From Desulfurococcales archaeon (GTDB lineage Archaea > Thermoproteota > Thermoprotei_A > Sulfolobales > WANQ01): a stretch of 7,773 nt of DNA. Each line of letters begins with the position of its first letter. The first letter of the stretch is position 1. The position numbers were made by a program, and so were the translations under genes. The notes beneath the pieces are model-generated. The model did not search any database, was not told the DNA's origin, and saw only the letters and a program-made list of their open reading frames with translations. Positions 5,921-7,773 of this stretch are shown here, piece after piece. The stretch covers positions 1 to 7,773 of the forward strand of contig JALUDQ010000237.1 of NCBI GenBank assembly GCA_027043985.1. Direction: 5' to 3'.

Positions 5921-6769
5921 TTTCCTAGCCCTCTTCTTCCACATCCATGCTAGGGTAAATACTCTAAACAATATGAACCCTATCATCAACAGTATTATTA
6001 GTGTTAATAATGTGTTCGGCAAGAAGTGTTGATTGTTAACTGCATAGTATAGGATATCAAATAATGCTAGAAATACCAGCCAAGAAACAACTATACCTAT
6101 ATCATATAGTACTGGAACTACTAATTGTTTAGGTACACCGGGCTTATAGAATACTAGTGGAGCCTTCAACTCCACTAGTAGGAATACTATGGCTATAAAC
6201 TGGAATCCTACTAGGACTGGAAGCGTAATAGACGTAAAAGTTGGTAGCGGCTCCCATCTATCGGGCTCGCCAGCTACATTAAAGTGTACGGGTACTTGGC
6301 TTGGCAAGAAGGGGAGATATAGTGATACGAGGATTAGTGATAGTATTGGCGGTAAGATCATTAAGACTAGTCTAAGCGGTGTCGGCTTTACTGGTTCTAT
6401 TCTAGATATTTTCTCGACGGGCTCTTTCTTCTCTATTCTAAATGCTTCCTTACCTAACTCTCTCTCAGCTTCCCGTGCCGCTAGAAAAGACAAGACTACC
6501 GTATTCGCTAAAACTAGGACTACTAATATCGCGGCGAGAAGAGTTACTGGTACGGCTATTAATGATAGGATAACTGTGATTAACCCTATTATAGCGAAGC
6601 TTATGCCAGCTAAACGGTTATATTTAACCCATATTCTTCTAGAAGCATATGTATAGCCTATACGGAACCCTATAAAGGGGTTAACTGGTAAACGCTTTGC
6701 AACTAATGCTAGTACTAATCCAGCAACGGCTATTATCAGTCCGATTACAAGGAATAATAGGTTAGCCAT
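5900..6769 (-). CDS. SdpI/DUF1648-like multi-helix membrane protein with reversed domain order
   Basis: A 289-residue integral membrane protein with about seven predicted helices (3-25, 53-72, 74-97, 133-155, 182-202, 218-244, 253-275). An SdpI-like segment comes first: LPVNPFIGFRIGYTYASRRI at 27-46, with WVKYNRLAG after it. A charged loop (about 98-130) follows, then a DUF1648-like segment, LPSQVPVHFNVAGEPDRW at 155-172. In Bacillus subtilis SdpI, the immunity protein against the SdpC toxin, DUF1648 precedes the SdpI domain, so the order here appears swapped. The ATG at 6769 overlaps the padR stop by 8 bases; the GTG at 6778 is a weaker alternative adding three residues. The 3' end overlaps livF by 21 bases. 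Immunity or membrane-stress function is an analogy only. Confidence 0.75.
   Translation of the reverse strand: MANLLFLVIGLIIAVAGLVLALVAKRLPVNPFIGFRIGYTYASRRIWVKYNRLAGISFAIIGLITVILSLIAVPVTLLAAILVVLVLANTVVLSFLAAREAERELGKEAFRIEKKEPVEKISRIEPVKPTPLRLVLMILPPILSLILVSLYLPFLPSQVPVHFNVAGEPDRWEPLPTFTSITLPVLVGFQFIAIVFLLVELKAPLVFYKPGVPKQLVVPVLYDIGIVVSWLVFLALFDILYYAVNNQHFLPNTLLTLIILLMIGFILFRVFTLAWMWKKRARKLYLTEE
6152..6180. repeat. Perfect 11-bp inverted repeat with 7-base loop inside the SdpI-like gene
   Basis: TACTAGTGGAG (6152-6162) and its exact complement CTCCACTAGTA (6170-6180) flank CCTTCAA. On the minus strand it encodes VELKAPLV near residues 199-206, between membrane helices. It could form a stable hairpin in mRNA from either strand; no function is evident. 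Confidence 0.7.
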
Positions 6770-7136
6770 TACTACCACTCTTTCTGGACTGTATATTGTT
6801 TACTAAATCTATTATTTTTCTAACCTCGTCTCTAAGAAGCAGTAACATTCTCCTACCCTCACCCGTCAACTCATAATATTTTCTCGGAGGACCATACTCT
6901 GATTCACCCCAGAAAGATTTTATCAACTTATTTTTCTCTAACTGCTTAAGGGACTCGTAAATAGTGCTTTCACTAGGCCTCAATAACCCGTTGCTTGCCT
7001 CCTCTATCAACGCCTTTATCTTATACCCGTAGAGGGGGCCGTATTTATCGAGTAATTCTAGTATAATTAACGCGTAGAACCCCGATCTAATATTCTTCAG
7101 TAGCCTTGATAGATTCTTCTTATCGGCATCCCTCAT
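6762..7136 (-). CDS. PadR-family transcriptional regulator
   Basis: A 124-residue cytoplasmic winged-helix regulator. Family landmarks are YALIILELLDKYGPLYGYKI (21-40), the recognition helix STIYESLKQLEKNKLI (57-72), and the wing GPPRKYYELTGEGRRML (82-98), followed by a helix that usually serves dimerisation. PadR proteins are typically repressors released by small molecules, phenolics or antimicrobial/membrane stress; the ligand here is unknown. The ATG at 7136 has AGGT 8 bases upstream. The stop overlaps the start of the SdpI-like gene by 8 bases, and the 149-residue membrane protein ends 18 bases upstream, so it is probably cotranscribed with both and may control this cluster. Confidence 0.9.
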   Translation of the reverse strand: MRDADKKNLSRLLKNIRSGFYALIILELLDKYGPLYGYKIKALIEEASNGLLRPSESTIYESLKQLEKNKLIKSFWGESEYGPPRKYYELTGEGRRMLLLLRDEVRKIIDLVNNIQSRKSGSNG

Positions 7137-7154
7137 TTCCCTATACCTAAGGTT

Positions 7155-7604
7155 TTACTGAGTTCTAGGATTGTTTACCAAGGCTAGTATTAGCAATACT
7201 ACGGTATAGGATAATGCCCACACGGTATTAGTTATAATCTTACCGCTACTGGCTCCCAAAACCATATTGGGAACCACGAGAACAGCCCAGAAGATAACCC
7301 CAGTTAATGCTGCCGTTAACAATACGCTTACCTTTATCTTCTTGTCGAGATAATCATATAATGCTCCAAATACGGCTCCTAATACTAGTGAGAATACAAA
7401 GGCTATTAGAGGAGACAACATTAACACTATGGACAAATAACCCCGCAATATCTCCCCACTTAACCCACCAGCTCCACCGTATCGTTCAACTATTTTCAAC
7501 ACCTCATCTACTGATGGCATGTTTAGAAAAGTTATAATGCCCACGATGACTCCGGATATGGCTCCAGCTATTAATCCGTGTAGAACGTATTTGCTTTCAA
7601 CCAC
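7155..7604 (-). CDS. Unrecognised four-helix membrane protein
   Basis: I do not recognise a family for this 149-residue protein. It has four probable membrane helices at about 7-27, 56-82, 91-113 and 123-144, and a 28-residue polar loop (about 28-55) between the first two. Small-residue motifs (AGAISGVIVG, GAVFGALYDYLDKK) suggest tight helix packing. It has no Cys or His-rich site or other catalytic signature. The GTG start at 7604 overlaps the stop of the upstream membrane protein by 8 bases, and AGGTGG (7611-7616) is 6 bases before it, so translation is probably coupled. It precedes padR by 18 bases. It may be a membrane partner of its neighbours, but no role can be assigned. Confidence 0.75.
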   Translation of the reverse strand: MVESKYVLHGLIAGAISGVIVGIITFLNMPSVDEVLKIVERYGGAGGLSGEILRGYLSIVLMLSPLIAFVFSLVLGAVFGALYDYLDKKIKVSVLLTAALTGVIFWAVLVVPNMVLGASSGKIITNTVWALSYTVVLLILALVNNPRTQ

Positions 7605-7773
7605 GTTCTACCACCTTAAGATAATATAATGCTAGGACCAGGGCTATCATAGTTATTATGCCATATACGGTTAGGAGGGAGGTAGCTGTATATCCGTATA
7701 GTTTTGTTAAAACCATTGCCTGGAAGTTCATTAAAGAATGAACTATTGCCAATATGAGATAAGCTACCATACC
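7597..7773 (-). CDS. C-terminal end of a polytopic membrane protein, possibly an intramembrane metalloprotease
   Basis: The last 58 residues of an open frame that enters from the right edge. Two hydrophobic helices are visible: the first holds AYLILAIVHSLMNFQAMV and the second is about LLTVYGIITMIALVLALYYL, followed by a short KVVERG tail. The HSLMNF motif inside a helix, near the C-terminus, recalls the last His-containing helix of YhfC-type or CPBP/CAAX-type intramembrane metalloproteases. The preceding Glu-containing motifs are outside the window, so this is tentative. It overlaps the next gene by 8 bases (GTGGTTGA), so the two are probably cotranscribed. Confidence 0.6.
   Translation of the reverse strand, partial: GMVAYLILAIVHSLMNFQAMVLTKLYGYTATSLLTVYGIITMIALVLALYYLKVVERG

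Noticed and set aside
6189..6656. 155-codon plus-strand open frame
   Set aside because: It is antisense to the SdpI-like gene, Ser/Thr/Arg-rich with no family features, as expected of a shadow of a hydrophobic protein gene.

Overview
The window looks like a chromosomal segment of a hyperthermophilic archaeon, probably a crenarchaeote (Thermoproteota, possibly Desulfurococcales-like). Evidence seen directly: a RIO2-type protein kinase, which is an archaeal/eukaryotic family; archaeal BRE/TATA-like promoters; GGTG/GAGG Shine-Dalgarno sites with several TTG and GTG starts; very short spacers; moderate-to-low GC; and strong use of CTA, ATA, GTA and AGA/AGG codons. The order-level placement is inference.

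Left end (1-852): the 5' part of rio2 lies on the minus strand and runs off the window. It is divergent from a small ArsR-type winged-helix regulator on the plus strand (TTG start at 514). The 119 bases between them carry promoter elements for both genes.

Centre (1099-5920): a complete high-affinity branched-chain (hydrophobic) amino acid ABC transporter in canonical order livJ-livH-livM-livG-livF on the plus strand. LivJ is a membrane-tethered solute-binding protein, LivH and LivM are the two permeases, and LivG and LivF are the two ATPases. From livH to livF the genes are almost contiguous, while a 110-base gap with a T-run separates livJ from livH. A 6-bp-arm palindrome at the predicted livJ transcription start is a candidate operator, and the upstream ArsR protein is the obvious local candidate to bind it. 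LivG carries a degenerate ABC signature (LSAAH), while LivF has an intact LSGGE but Gln in place of the switch His. Both departures fall in the same composite ATP site, so the transporter is predicted to be catalytically asymmetric.

Right end (5900-7773): a compact minus-strand cluster converges on livF and overlaps its end by 21 bases. In transcription order it holds the C-terminal end of a polytopic membrane protein (possibly a YhfC/CPBP-type intramembrane metalloprotease), an unrecognised 149-residue four-helix membrane protein, a PadR regulator, and a seven-helix SdpI/DUF1648-like membrane protein. Two of its three junctions are 8-base overlaps, which suggests one co-regulated unit. SdpI relatives and CPBP proteins are associated with peptide-toxin immunity in bacteria, and PadR proteins often respond to membrane or antimicrobial stress. 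This cluster is therefore the best candidate for an undescribed system here, but its function is inference. I saw no RNA genes, insertion sequences, CRISPR arrays or attachment sites, and no stretch of more than 300 bases lacks a gene.
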